A stretch of DNA of 64,000 nucleotides from an uncultured Rhizobium sp. (GTDB taxonomy: Bacteria; Pseudomonadota; Alphaproteobacteria; Rhizobiales; Rhizobiaceae), in NCBI GenBank assembly GCA_945952415.1, contig CAMFIF010000011.1:62001-126000 (forward strand), given 5' to 3'. Each line of letters opens with the position of its first letter. Within the stretch, counting starts at the first letter, position 1. A program made the translations under genes and the position numbers. The notes under the pieces were generated by a model. The model had not been told where the DNA came from and did not search any database. It saw only the letters and a program-made list of their open reading frames with translations. Below, in pieces: positions 40,268 to 49,413 of the stretch.

Positions 40268-41968
40268 ATGCCAAGCAATACCATGATGAATGCCTCGCTG
40301 ACGCGCCGCGGCCTGATGGGCACGGCCGCGCTTCTGGCGCTCGCCGCCGCGATGCCGGCGCTGACCCGCCCGGCCCAGGCCGCCGAGGCGGTGCTTTCCA
40401 TGCATATCGAGGAACAGACGAGCTGGGTCAGGAACTTCAATCCCTTCGATCTCGGCGGCCGCCGCCAGAGCACCATGGACTTCATCTATGAACCGCTGGT
40501 GATCTTCAATCCCGATGATGGCGGCAAGCCGATCTACCGTCTTGCCACCGCCTTCAAGTTTTCCGACGACCTCAAATCCATCACCTACACCCTGCGGCCC
40601 GACGTGAAATGGTCGGATGGCAAGCCCTTCAGCTCCGCCGACGTCAAGTTCACCATGGACCTGATGCTGAAAAACCCGGCCCTCGACACGGCAGGCCTTG
40701 CCGACATGGTCGCCTCGGTCGAAGCGCCCTCGCCCACCGAAGTGGTGATTGCGCTCAAAGACGTGAATTCGGAATTCCCGGAAGCGCTTTCCGATCTCGC
40801 CGTTGTGCCTGAGCATATCTGGAAGGATGTGTCCGATCCGCTCGCCTTCAAGAACGAGACCCCCGTGGGCACCGGCCCGATGACCGAAATCCGCCGCTTC
40901 ACGCCGCAGGTCTACGAACAGTGCCGCAACCCGAACTACTGGGATGCCGCCAACCTGCATGTGGACTGCCTGAAGCTGCCGCAGATCTCCGGCAACGACC
41001 AGATGCTCGCCCAGCTGCCGGAAGGCAACATGGACTGGATCGGCTCCTTCATTCCCGAGATCGACAAGACCTTCGTCTCGCTCGATCCCGAGCACAATGG
41101 CTACTGGCAGCCGCCGGCGGAAACCGTGGCCTTCCAGATGAACCTGAAGAGCCAGAACCCGGTTCTTGCCGCAGCCTTCAACGATCTCCAGTTCCGCCGC
41201 GCCTTCAGCATGGCCATGGACCGCACCGCCATGGTGCAGGTGGCCGGCTTCGGCTATCCGGTCGAGAACCTGCATGCGAGCGGCCTGCCGCCGCGCTTTG
41301 ATGCCTGGCGCAACCCGGAAGCCGAGGGTGACCGTGATCGCTGGATGACCTATGATGTCGAAAAGGCCAATACGCTGCTCGATGAGGCGGGCTACAAGAA
41401 GGGCGCGGACGGCATGCGCACCACGCCGAAGGGCGAGCCGATCGCCTTCACGATCATCGTTCCGAACGGGTGGACCGACTGGATCGACGATGCGCAGATT
41501 GCCGCCGAGGGCCTGCGCGCCGTCGGCATCAATGCCTCGGTCGGCACCCCGGAATATGAACAGTGGCAGAAGCAGCTGCTCGACGGCAGCTTCGAAGTGG
41601 CGCTGAATTCGCGCGCCGACGGTTCCACGCCCTTCCGCGGCTATTACCAGTCCATGTCCACCGCCTTTGCCGGCAAGATCACCAGTGCGGCCTCGCGCTA
41701 CACCAATCCGAAGCTGGACGAGCTCTTCAACGCCTATCGCAAGGCGACGACCGAGGACGAGCGCAAGAAGCTCTTCGGCCAGGTTCAGGTGGTCGTTGCC
41801 GACGACCTGCCGATGATCCCGGCTTTCAACGGGCCCACCTGGTATCAATATTCCTCCAAGCGCTTCACCGGCTGGGTCACGGACAAGGATCCGGTCATGA
41901 ATCCGGAGAACCACGACAACAACCGCATGCGCCTCATGCACCTTCTCCGCCTGATGCCCGCCGCCTGA
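40268..41968 (+). CDS. ABC transporter substrate-binding protein (peptide/oligosaccharide type, family 5)
   Basis: 566 residues. The N-terminus SLTRRGLMGTAALLALAAAM has a twin-arginine-like signal (RRGLM) and cleavage near AQA-AEA (residue 39). The mature protein is an SBP_bac_5 member: YEPLVIFNPDDGG, LRPDVKWSDGKPFSSADVKF and FRRAFSMAMDR segments. Family members bind di- or oligopeptides, nickel, or beta-oligosaccharides; the closest in form are cellobiose-type receptors, but the substrate is open. GGAGGGAACGAC precedes the ATG. First gene of a five-gene transporter operon. Confidence 0.9.
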   Translation: MPSNTMMNASLTRRGLMGTAALLALAAAMPALTRPAQAAEAVLSMHIEEQTSWVRNFNPFDLGGRRQSTMDFIYEPLVIFNPDDGGKPIYRLATAFKFSDDLKSITYTLRPDVKWSDGKPFSSADVKFTMDLMLKNPALDTAGLADMVASVEAPSPTEVVIALKDVNSEFPEALSDLAVVPEHIWKDVSDPLAFKNETPVGTGPMTEIRRFTPQVYEQCRNPNYWDAANLHVDCLKLPQISGNDQMLAQLPEGNMDWIGSFIPEIDKTFVSLDPEHNGYWQPPAETVAFQMNLKSQNPVLAAAFNDLQFRRAFSMAMDRTAMVQVAGFGYPVENLHASGLPPRFDAWRNPEAEGDRDRWMTYDVEKANTLLDEAGYKKGADGMRTTPKGEPIAFTIIVPNGWTDWIDDAQIAAEGLRAVGINASVGTPEYEQWQKQLLDGSFEVALNSRADGSTPFRGYYQSMSTAFAGKITSAASRYTNPKLDELFNAYRKATTEDERKKLFGQVQVVVADDLPMIPAFNGPTWYQYSSKRFTGWVTDKDPVMNPENHDNNRMRLMHLLRLMPAA

Positions 41969-41988
41969 GCGGGGAAGGTCTCGACGCA

Positions 41989-42969
41989 ATGCGCCTGTCT
42001 TCCAAACGCCTCGGCGTCTATGGCATCGCCTTCGCCTTCGCGATCGTGATGAACTTCACGGTACCCCGGCTCATGCCGGGGTCTCCCGTCGACGCCATGA
42101 TTGCCCAACTGGGCTCGCGGGCCACGCCCGCCGCCATCGAAGCCATCCGCGCCCGGTTCGGCGCGGGGGAGCAACCGCTCTGGTTGCAGTTTCTAGACTA
42201 TCTCAAGGGCCTCGCCACGCTCGATCTCGGGCAGTCGGTGAAATACTACCCCGCCACCGTGGTGGAGGTGCTCGGCCGTTCGGCACTCTGGACGCTCTTC
42301 CTCGTCACGACCGCCATCCTCTTCTCGCTGGCGATCGGCGTGCTGCTCGGCGCCGTATCCGCCTGGCGGCGCGGCGGGCGCTTCGACACCATCGTCTCGC
42401 CGCTCTCGGTGGTGATGATCGCGGTGCCGCCCGTCATTATCGCGCTCACCGCGCTCTTCGTCTTCGGCGTCTCGCTGCGCTGGTTCCCGGTCGGCTACGC
42501 CTATGATCCCAATCTCGATCCGGCGCTGAATGCGGGTTTCATCGGCAGCGTCTTCTATCACGCGATCCTGCCGGTGCTGACGCTTTCGCCTTATCTGATC
42601 GGTGAATTCCAGACCACCATGCGCTCCTCCATGATCTCGGTGCTGGGCGAGGATTACGTGACCATGGGCCGCGCCAAGGGCCTGACGCCCGCGGCCGTCA
42701 TGTTCGGCTATGGCGTGCGCAATGCGCTCCTGCCCGTGCTCACCAATCTCGCGCTCATGCTGGGCGCGGTCTTCGGCGGCTCGATCGTCACCGAAATCGT
42801 CTTCAACTATCCGGGTCTCGGCCTCACCCTCTATACCGCCAGCGTCGCCAGGGATTATCCCGTCATCCAGGGGCAGCTGCTTCTGATGACGCTCGCCACG
42901 CTCGGCGCCAACCTGATCGTCGACCTGCTCTATGCCTATGTCGACCCCCGCCTGAGGGAGCGTGCCTGA
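41989..42969 (+). CDS. ABC transporter permease (DppB type)
   Basis: 326 residues, six predicted helices. N-terminal region has MNFTVPRLMPGSPVDAMIAQ, the family signature after helix 1; the ATPase-docking loop is VTMGRAKGLTPAAVMFGYGV; NYPGLGLTLYTA is the C-terminal conserved segment. Follows the binding protein by 20 bases and overlaps the next permease by one base. Confidence 0.93.
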   Translation: MRLSSKRLGVYGIAFAFAIVMNFTVPRLMPGSPVDAMIAQLGSRATPAAIEAIRARFGAGEQPLWLQFLDYLKGLATLDLGQSVKYYPATVVEVLGRSALWTLFLVTTAILFSLAIGVLLGAVSAWRRGGRFDTIVSPLSVVMIAVPPVIIALTALFVFGVSLRWFPVGYAYDPNLDPALNAGFIGSVFYHAILPVLTLSPYLIGEFQTTMRSSMISVLGEDYVTMGRAKGLTPAAVMFGYGVRNALLPVLTNLALMLGAVFGGSIVTEIVFNYPGLGLTLYTASVARDYPVIQGQLLLMTLATLGANLIVDLLYAYVDPRLRERA

Positions 42970-43865
42970 TGTCGCTCGTGACGCTTTTCCTGCACCAGAA
43001 GAAGGCGCTTGCCGGCCTCGTCATCGTCGTCGGCCTCTGCCTCATGGCGCTTCTCGCGCCGATCATCGCGCCGGGCTCTCCCTCGGCACGCGTCGGCCGC
43101 TCGCATCAGCCCCCGACCGTCGAACATGTCATGGGCACCACGAAGATGGGTCGTGATGTCTACACGCAGTTCGTCTGGGGCGCACGCAATTCGCTGTCCG
43201 TGGGCTTTGCCACAGGGGTGGCGATCACCGTGCTCGGCACCGTCATCGGACTGGTGGCCGGCTATGCGGGCGGCCGGACGGACGCGATCCTCGATCTCGC
43301 CACCAATGCGGTTCTGGTCATTCCGAACCTGCCGCTCCTGATCCTGCTCGCCTCCTTCTCCGGAACGGTCGGACCGGGCATCATCATGGCGATCATTGCG
43401 CTCACCTCCTGGCCCTGGGGCGCGCGCATGACCCGCTCCCAGACGCTGACGCTGAAGGAGCGGGACTTCATCACCGCCGCGCGCATGGTGGGCGAACCCG
43501 CCTGGCGCATCCTTTTCGTCGAACTCGTGCCGAACCTCATGCCGCTCATCGGCATCAACCTCGTCGGCAGCATCATTTATGCGATCGTGGCGCAGACCAC
43601 GCTCGAATATCTGGGCTTCGGCGATCCGCTGCAGGTGAGCTGGGGCACGATGCTCTACAATGCGCAGAATTCCTCGGCGATCATCCTCGGCGCCTGGTGG
43701 GATATCGGGGCACCCGCCGCCGGCATCGCGCTGACGGGCCTCGGCCTCGCCCTCATCAACTTCACCTTCGACGAGGTGGCCAATCCGCAGCTGCGCTCGG
43801 GCCCCGCGCTTGGCCGCTGGCTTCGGCTCACCCGAAAGCGCAACCGCCTGCTGGAGGGCCGCTGA
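42969..43865 (+). CDS. ABC transporter permease (DppC type)
   Basis: 298 residues. Helix 1 (LAGLVIVVGLCLMALLAPII), then HVMGTTKMGRDVYTQFVWGA, the DppC-family hallmark Gly-Thr ... Gly-Arg-Asp segment. The docking loop is FITAARMVGEPAWRILFVEL. Starts by a one-base overlap with the DppB gene and ends by a one-base overlap with the first ATPase, so the four core genes are translationally coupled. Confidence 0.93.
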   Translation: MSLVTLFLHQKKALAGLVIVVGLCLMALLAPIIAPGSPSARVGRSHQPPTVEHVMGTTKMGRDVYTQFVWGARNSLSVGFATGVAITVLGTVIGLVAGYAGGRTDAILDLATNAVLVIPNLPLLILLASFSGTVGPGIIMAIIALTSWPWGARMTRSQTLTLKERDFITAARMVGEPAWRILFVELVPNLMPLIGINLVGSIIYAIVAQTTLEYLGFGDPLQVSWGTMLYNAQNSSAIILGAWWDIGAPAAGIALTGLGLALINFTFDEVANPQLRSGPALGRWLRLTRKRNRLLEGR

Positions 43866-44677
43866 TGGACGCGCCGCTGATCGATATCCGCAATCTCACC
43901 GTCGATTACCTTCTCGACAAGGGCGCGTTTACCGCCGTCAACAATGTGAGCTTTTCCATCGGCCGGGGCGAAATCTTCGGCCTTGCCGGGGAAAGCGGCT
44001 GCGGCAAGAGCACGATTGCCTATGCCATCACCCGCCTTTCCAAGGCGCCCGCCTGGGTGTCGGGCGGAGAAATCCTCTTCGACGGCGTCGATCTGCTGCA
44101 GATGCCGGAGGCAAAACTCCGCGACATCCGCTGGACGCGGATCGGCATGGTCTTCCAGAGCGCCATGAATTCGCTCAACCCGCTGATGCGGGTGAAGGAC
44201 CAGTTCCATGACGTCCTCAACCGCCATGAAGGTTTCAGCCGCGAACAGTCGCTTGCCCGCGGGGAGGAGATGTTCCGCCTCGTCGGCATCGCGCCCGGCC
44301 GCATCCACGACTATCCGCACCAGTTTTCCGGCGGCATGCGCCAGCGCATCGTCATCGCCATCTGCCTGGCGCTGAAACCCGATCTCATCATCATGGACGA
44401 GCCGACCACCGCGCTCGACGTGGTCGTGCAGCGCGAGATCATGGAACAGGTGCTGGACCTGCAGGCGCAATACGGATTTTCGGTGCTGTTCATCACCCAT
44501 GACCTGCACCTCATGTCGCAGACCTGCCACCGGATCGGCGTGATGCTGAAGGGACAGCTGGTCGAAGTGGGCGACGTGAGCCAGGTGAGCCGCGCGCCTG
44601 CCCATGCCTATACCCGCCAGCTCTGGGACGCGATCCCGCATCTGCCCGCAACCGCAAGACAGGGATGGTTCGCATGA
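43865..44677 (+). CDS. ABC transporter ATPase (DppD type)
   Basis: 270 residues: Walker A GESGCGKST at about 40-48, Q-loop MVFQSAMNSLNPLM, signature FSGGMRQR, Walker B LIIMDEPTTALD, switch VLFITHDLHL. The conserved oligopeptide C-terminal extension with an iron-sulfur Cys cluster, seen in many DppD proteins, is missing: the protein ends soon after HAYTRQLWDAIPHL. Works as a heterodimer with the next gene. Confidence 0.92.
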   Translation: MDAPLIDIRNLTVDYLLDKGAFTAVNNVSFSIGRGEIFGLAGESGCGKSTIAYAITRLSKAPAWVSGGEILFDGVDLLQMPEAKLRDIRWTRIGMVFQSAMNSLNPLMRVKDQFHDVLNRHEGFSREQSLARGEEMFRLVGIAPGRIHDYPHQFSGGMRQRIVIAICLALKPDLIIMDEPTTALDVVVQREIMEQVLDLQAQYGFSVLFITHDLHLMSQTCHRIGVMLKGQLVEVGDVSQVSRAPAHAYTRQLWDAIPHLPATARQGWFA

Positions 44678-45618
44678 CCCAAGACCCCTTGGCACGCCAG
44701 AAGGGCGAAAGGCCCATCATCGCACTCGACCGCGTGGAGCGCCGCTTCGGCGCGGTGGAGGCGCTGCGCGGCATTTCGATCGCGCTGCACCCCGGCCGTG
44801 CGCTTGCCCTCGTCGGCGAAAGCGGCTGCGGCAAGACCACCTGCGCCCGCATCATCGCCCGCATGGACCATCCGAGCGAGGGGCGCCTGCTCTATCGCGG
44901 CGAGGACCGGACCGCCGCCGGCAGCGCGAGCGCCGAAAGGGCCTACCGCCGCGACGTGCAGATGGTCTTCCAGGACCCCTTCTCCTCGCTCAATCCCGTC
45001 TATTCCATCGACCACCATCTGACCCGGCCGCTCCTCCTCAACGGACATGCCCCTACCCGGGGGGAGGCCGCCGGGGCCGTGGAGGCGCTGCTTGCCGATG
45101 TTGGGCTCGATCCGGCGGTGACCCGCCGGAAGTTCCCCCACGAGCTCTCCGGCGGGCAGCGCCAGCGCGTCAACATTGCCCGGGCGCTGGCCGTGCGCCC
45201 GGCGGTGCTTGTCGCGGACGAGCCGACCTCCATGCTCGATGTCTCGATCCGGCTGGGCATTCTGGAGCTTCTCGCGCGCATCAAGAAGGAGCGGGATCTG
45301 GCGCTGCTCTACATCACCCATGACATCGCCACCGCCGCCCATGTGGCGGAGGAAATGGTGGTGATGTTTGCCGGCCAGATGGTGGAATGGGGCGATACGC
45401 GGGCGATCCTTGCCGATCCCCGCCATCCCTATACGCGGCTTCTGCTTTCGGCCGTTCCCGATGGCGAGCGGCCGCTTCGGCGGGGCGACAGCACCCGCTT
45501 CCTGAAGATCGCCGACGAGGTGCGCAGCCTTTCCCGCCCCCGCGCCGAGCGGGTGGAGCAGGTGGGCGCGAACCATTTCATCCGCCCGCCGGCCGAGGCC
45601 GTGCCGGCGGCAGCCTGA
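44674..45618 (+). CDS. ABC transporter ATPase (DppF type)
   Basis: 314 residues: Walker A GESGCGKTT at about 50-58, Q-loop MVFQDPFSSLNPVY, signature LSGGQRQR, Walker B VLVADEPTSMLD, switch LYITHDIATA. The C-terminal part (HPYTRLLLSAVPDGERPLRR) is the oligo_HPY region. The ATG at 44674 overlaps the preceding stop (ATGA); an ATG three codons earlier is possible. Confidence 0.92.
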   Translation: MTQDPLARQKGERPIIALDRVERRFGAVEALRGISIALHPGRALALVGESGCGKTTCARIIARMDHPSEGRLLYRGEDRTAAGSASAERAYRRDVQMVFQDPFSSLNPVYSIDHHLTRPLLLNGHAPTRGEAAGAVEALLADVGLDPAVTRRKFPHELSGGQRQRVNIARALAVRPAVLVADEPTSMLDVSIRLGILELLARIKKERDLALLYITHDIATAAHVAEEMVVMFAGQMVEWGDTRAILADPRHPYTRLLLSAVPDGERPLRRGDSTRFLKIADEVRSLSRPRAERVEQVGANHFIRPPAEAVPAAA

Positions 45619-45631
45619 AAGGAAGAGACCC

Positions 45632-46102
45632 TTGGATTACCTCGTCAATCTCTCGACGCTGGCCGATGATGCGGCTCTTGCTGCTCGCATGCGGGATCAG
45701 GGCATCGACATCCGCCGTCCGCTCGCGCCCGAAGCACGGCTCGTCACCCGCTGGATCGCCGACCACTTCGGCGAAGGCTGGGCGAGCGAGATGGCCGTTT
45801 CGCTGTCCCGCCAGCCGGTGGCCGCCTTCATCGCGACACGGGGGCAGGACCTTGTTGGCTTCTCCTGCCATGAATCCATCGCCCGCGGCTTCTTCGGCCC
45901 GACCGGAGTGGCCGAAAGTGCCCGCGGCGCCGGTATCGGCCATGCACTGCTTCTGGCCAGCCTCCTCGACCTCAAGGCCATGGGCTATGCCTATGCGGTG
46001 ATCGGCGATGTCGGCCCTTCCGCCTTTTACGAGAAGACCGTGGGGGCGATGCCGATCCCCGGTTCGGAAAACGGCATCTACCGGGGCATGCTGCGGGTCT
46101 GA
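45632..46102 (+). CDS. GNAT family N-acetyltransferase
   Basis: 156 residues, TTG start with GGAAGAG RBS, 13 bases after the last ATPase gene, so probably co-transcribed. The acetyl-CoA loop is in VAESARGAGIGHALLLASLL (R-G-x-G-I-G pattern, about 92-111), and YAYAVIGDVGPSAFYEKTVG is the following strand and helix. The substrate may be the compound taken up by the transporter or its degradation product (inference). Confidence 0.8.
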   Translation: MDYLVNLSTLADDAALAARMRDQGIDIRRPLAPEARLVTRWIADHFGEGWASEMAVSLSRQPVAAFIATRGQDLVGFSCHESIARGFFGPTGVAESARGAGIGHALLLASLLDLKAMGYAYAVIGDVGPSAFYEKTVGAMPIPGSENGIYRGMLRV

Positions 46103-46168
46103 GATCAGGCGGACTTGCTGCTGCGCAGCCTCCGCCTCCTGGAACTCTGCGCCGGAAGGGGATGTTCC

Positions 46169-47578
46169 CTACTGGCTGAGCCGCGGCGTGGCCTCGCCGA
46201 TGCTCTTGTCGAGAAGCGTCAGCAGAGCCTTCTTGATATCGTCGGGTGCTGCCGCGGACTGGAAGAGATCCGGAGAGGAGGCACAGGCGGCCAACGCCCT
46301 GGGCAGGAAGGCCGCCCGGGTCATGCTGGGCGGCGAGGGCATCACACCGCGCCAGGTCTCCTTGTATTCGGAAGAGGCCATGGTATCGCCAAGTGTTGAG
46401 TCATAGAACATGTTGCCGCGAAGCGTCGTGTATTCCGTAAAGAGGACGGCGAATTTGGCCCCGAGATTCTTGACCGGAGTGCACCAGGCCGGATTGAGAG
46501 GCGTTATGCGGTCCGGTCGCCCAAAGACCCAATCGACGTTGGATTGCATACCGTCGGTAATCAGGATGACGGCTTTCTTCGGCTTGCTCGGAGACGTGCC
46601 GTCGCCTGCCGCGCTCATCTGGTTCGGAAGCTTCGCAAGGGCGCGGAAATCGCTTGTATCGTAGCTGCTTGCCGAGGTCAGCAGGGGATTGGTGGATAGC
46701 TCGGTCCGAATGGTGCGCGTGTCGGATGTGGGGCCAATGATGCGGCGAATGCCGTTTTCGATCGGATACTCATCCTGCTGGCCCGACCAGAGGGACCAGT
46801 ACAGTCCCCAGGCATCCGCATCATGGCCGATCGTATAAATATTGATCTTGATCATGCGATGGAAAGGATCCAGCGTATCGATCTGGTCCATGAGACCGGA
46901 AACCGCCTGGGCCTGGACGTCCGCCCGCAGAAGCACTTTCTGGGCGCGGGCGAAATCATAGGCCGTATTATAGCGCACCCCCTGGTATGTTCCGTAATAT
47001 TTCGGGTCATGGCAGGCAAAGACGCAGGTCGACGTGTCGCCGAAGCTGAAGTCCGACGTCAGGGGAAGCGCCTGCATTTTTGTCTGGTCCGCGGGCGTCG
47101 CCGCCAGCAACATCGAGGCGGACTTGTCGAGAATGATACTGAGCTCATAATATTGATTGAGCTCGAATCCGGCCGTCGCATCGGCGTTAGCCCGGAGCGT
47201 GGTCGCGCCGATACCGAAGATGCTGCCGAAATAGGGAGCCGCCGATGCGGTCACATCGAGCGAAAGGGTGCTCGTCGATTTCTGGCTGACGCTCAAGGTG
47301 CCGAACGTATAAAGATCGGTCAATGCCGCCTGCGCCCGCATGGTCTTCATGGCATCCGCCATGGCCTTCATCCGATCACCCGCCGCGAGCGGCTGCAGGG
47401 CGCTGACGGCCGCCGCGTCGAGATCCTTCTGCAATCTCTCGCGCGCCGCGCTGAGGACCGAATAATCGATCGCCATCGCGGTCGCTCCGATGAGGGGAAC
47501 CATCATCAGCAGCGTCGCAACGGAGAAATTGCCCTTTTTGTCAGACATCATTCTGCTTACAAGGGAAACAAGGCCCAC
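46169..47578 (-). CDS. TadG-like pilus-assembly/VWA protein
   Basis: 469 residues. The N-terminus GNFSVATLLMMVPLIGATAM is the type of single membrane helix found in TadE/TadG pseudopilins (about 17-40). A VWA domain follows at about 145-400 with the MIDAS sequence LDKSASM and VILITDGMQSN, and a CVFACHDP segment with paired Cys. It is probably anchored in the inner membrane facing the periplasm and linked to Flp/Tad pili, although no tad cluster lies here. Start taken at GTG 47578 (AAGGTG six bases upstream); an earlier GTG (47587) or ATG (47551) is possible. Somewhat lower GC than neighbours. Confidence 0.8.
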   Translation of the reverse strand: MGLVSLVSRMMSDKKGNFSVATLLMMVPLIGATAMAIDYSVLSAARERLQKDLDAAAVSALQPLAAGDRMKAMADAMKTMRAQAALTDLYTFGTLSVSQKSTSTLSLDVTASAAPYFGSIFGIGATTLRANADATAGFELNQYYELSIILDKSASMLLAATPADQTKMQALPLTSDFSFGDTSTCVFACHDPKYYGTYQGVRYNTAYDFARAQKVLLRADVQAQAVSGLMDQIDTLDPFHRMIKINIYTIGHDADAWGLYWSLWSGQQDEYPIENGIRRIIGPTSDTRTIRTELSTNPLLTSASSYDTSDFRALAKLPNQMSAAGDGTSPSKPKKAVILITDGMQSNVDWVFGRPDRITPLNPAWCTPVKNLGAKFAVLFTEYTTLRGNMFYDSTLGDTMASSEYKETWRGVMPSPPSMTRAAFLPRALAACASSPDLFQSAAAPDDIKKALLTLLDKSIGEATPRLSQ

Positions 47579-47784
47579 GGGATACACCTTAAAAAGCCGT
47601 TAAATACGTATTTCCTGATATGCTCATTTTCTTAATAGAAGTTTACTGCGAGCCGGCAGAACCGCTCGTACGGCATATTTCATTCGTGTTTTCGAATATT
47701 TTTATTTTCATGTTTTTTTAGGGAAAGTCGGATAGGACTGTGATCGCCCAGAATGTCGCTCGCGCCGAAAGGAGGAGATCGATC

Positions 47785-48045
47785 ATGAACGGAACCGAGC
47801 AAAACCGCCGCGCCCATGCACGAACCAAGGCCCTCAAGGGCGCGCGCATCATTTTCAACCAGCGCCAGAGCGCCATGAACTGCACGGTGCGAAACCTGTC
47901 GAAGGGCGGCGTGAAGATCGTGCTGGATACGCCCGCCCCCCTGCCCGACCAGTTCGACCTGCGGCTTGCCGACGGCACAGAGTATCACTGCACGGTGCGC
48001 TGGCGCGGGGGGACAGAGTTGGGGCTGGAATTCACGCCCGCCTGA
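47785..48045 (+). CDS. PilZ-domain protein
   Basis: 86 residues, a single PilZ domain that binds cyclic di-GMP. The binding motifs are the N-terminal Arg cluster (NRRAHARTKA, about 7-16) and NLSKGGVKI (the D/N-x-S-x-x-G part, about 37-45). GGAGGAG precedes the ATG. The cell makes c-di-GMP; a diguanylate cyclase is encoded at 52401-53327. Alone in its unit, it may act as a small adaptor for motility or the envelope. Confidence 0.9.
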   Translation: MNGTEQNRRAHARTKALKGARIIFNQRQSAMNCTVRNLSKGGVKIVLDTPAPLPDQFDLRLADGTEYHCTVRWRGGTELGLEFTPA

Positions 48046-48071
48046 ACCGCCTTTTCTTTCAGCCAAAAGAA

Positions 48072-48099
48072 AACCCGGGGGCGCCTGGCCCTCCGGGTT
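48072..48099 (-). terminator. Terminator of ribA (minus strand)
   Basis: Stem AACCCGG / CCGGGTT (48072-48078 and 48093-48099); on the minus strand the hairpin is followed by TTCTTTTGG. The hairpin can also stop transcription from the PilZ gene. Confidence 0.65.
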
Positions 48100-48126
48100 C
48101 CGTCGCTTGTCCTGACCGGCTGGGGA

Positions 48127-49260
48127 TCAGGCCAGATTGCGGGACAGCCAGCCGTCGGATGCGGTCTGGAGTTCGGCGAGATCCAGCATATGCCCGGCGC
48201 GAACGGTCTTGGTCTTCAGATAATTGGCATTTTCGGCGGTCACGCGGCCCTTGACGGGCTCGCGCGCGTCCACCGTAATGCCGCCTGCCCTAAGCGCCGC
48301 AATCTTGGTGGGATTGTTGGTGTAGACCGCGACATCGGCGATGCCGAGCAGCTTCAGCATGGCGATTGCCGCCTCATAGCGGCGGTGATCCTCGGCAAGG
48401 CCGAGTTCCGCATCCGCATCGATCGTGTCGAGGCCGCGGTGCTGATAGCCATAGGCGCGCATCTTCGCCCCGATGCCCGTGCCGCGCCCTTCCTGATCGA
48501 GATAGAGAAGCACGCCGCCGCCGGCCCGCTTCAGGCTCTTCAGCCCGTTGCGCAGCTGGTCGCCGCAATCGCATTTCAGCGAGCCGCAGAGATCGCCGGT
48601 GATGCAGGAGGAATGGATGCGGATCGGCACCGGCCGCGTAAGATCCGGCTCGCCGACGATGATCGCCACCTGGTCCTTCTGCGAGAGACCGCCGCGGAAG
48701 ACGGCGAATTCAGCGGTGCCCAGACCCGTGAGCGGCACGGGCGTGCGCACCACCAGCTCGAAGCGCTGGCGGGCCGCCTGGCTTTCGCGGATACGGCCGG
48801 CGTCCAACACCGCGCAGGCGGCGAAGCGCCCAGCATAATCGGTCACGTCGGCATGGATCATGGCCGGCAGCAGAAGCGCGAGCCTGGCAAGCTCCGCCGA
48901 CAGGCTGACCAGCGGATCGGCCGGCTGCCAGAGCGCCGGCGCTTCCGCGCCGAGCTGATAGGACAGGCGGGACGCCGTATCGAAGGGGACACCGGAGAGC
49001 GGCACCGCCACATCCCCCGCATCCCGGATGCCGAGACGCGCCGCGCGCGGGGCCGTCAGAAGCAGGGCATGACGGTCGCCGGTGGCATGGGCGAACTGTT
49101 CGTAGACGCCGGGGGCCACGCAATCGAGCGAGAGCACCGCCAGCCGGCGGTCGCCCTCGGCAAGCAGGACCGGCCGGCCGTGACGGAGTTCGGAGACGGC
49201 ACGCTCCACTTCCACTGCGGGATCGATACCCGCAAAATCAAAACCACTATGGAAAGACAT
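48127..49260 (-). CDS. ribA: GTP cyclohydrolase II with degenerate RibB-like N-terminal half
   Basis: Opens the imidazole ring of GTP to give 2,5-diamino-6-ribosylamino-pyrimidinone phosphate, the first step of riboflavin synthesis. It has 377 residues. The C-terminal half (about 180-377) is a standard RibA: zinc Cys in SSCITGDLCGSLKCDCGDQL, catalytic LYLDQEGRGTGIGAKM. The N-terminal half is RibB-like in start (VERAVSELRHGRPVLLAEGD) but the acidic D-E-x-R-E-N-E-G loop of active RibB is replaced (EGDRRLAV), so it cannot make the four-carbon unit. ATG 49260 has GAGGGAG; a GTG two codons earlier is possible. Confidence 0.9.
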   Translation of the reverse strand: MSFHSGFDFAGIDPAVEVERAVSELRHGRPVLLAEGDRRLAVLSLDCVAPGVYEQFAHATGDRHALLLTAPRAARLGIRDAGDVAVPLSGVPFDTASRLSYQLGAEAPALWQPADPLVSLSAELARLALLLPAMIHADVTDYAGRFAACAVLDAGRIRESQAARQRFELVVRTPVPLTGLGTAEFAVFRGGLSQKDQVAIIVGEPDLTRPVPIRIHSSCITGDLCGSLKCDCGDQLRNGLKSLKRAGGGVLLYLDQEGRGTGIGAKMRAYGYQHRGLDTIDADAELGLAEDHRRYEAAIAMLKLLGIADVAVYTNNPTKIAALRAGGITVDAREPVKGRVTAENANYLKTKTVRAGHMLDLAELQTASDGWLSRNLA

Positions 49261-49413
49261 GGGCACTCCCTCGTGCCGGCCCGCGAGCCGGAATTGTCAT
49301 TCTTCAATTCTGATATAGGGCGCTTCGCTAGGGTGTTGAGGGGTCACCTTCTAAAATTCCCGTGAGCGCTGCTGACAGAATGCCGCAGGCAGACCGGGAA
49401 GGCGTCTCCCGTT

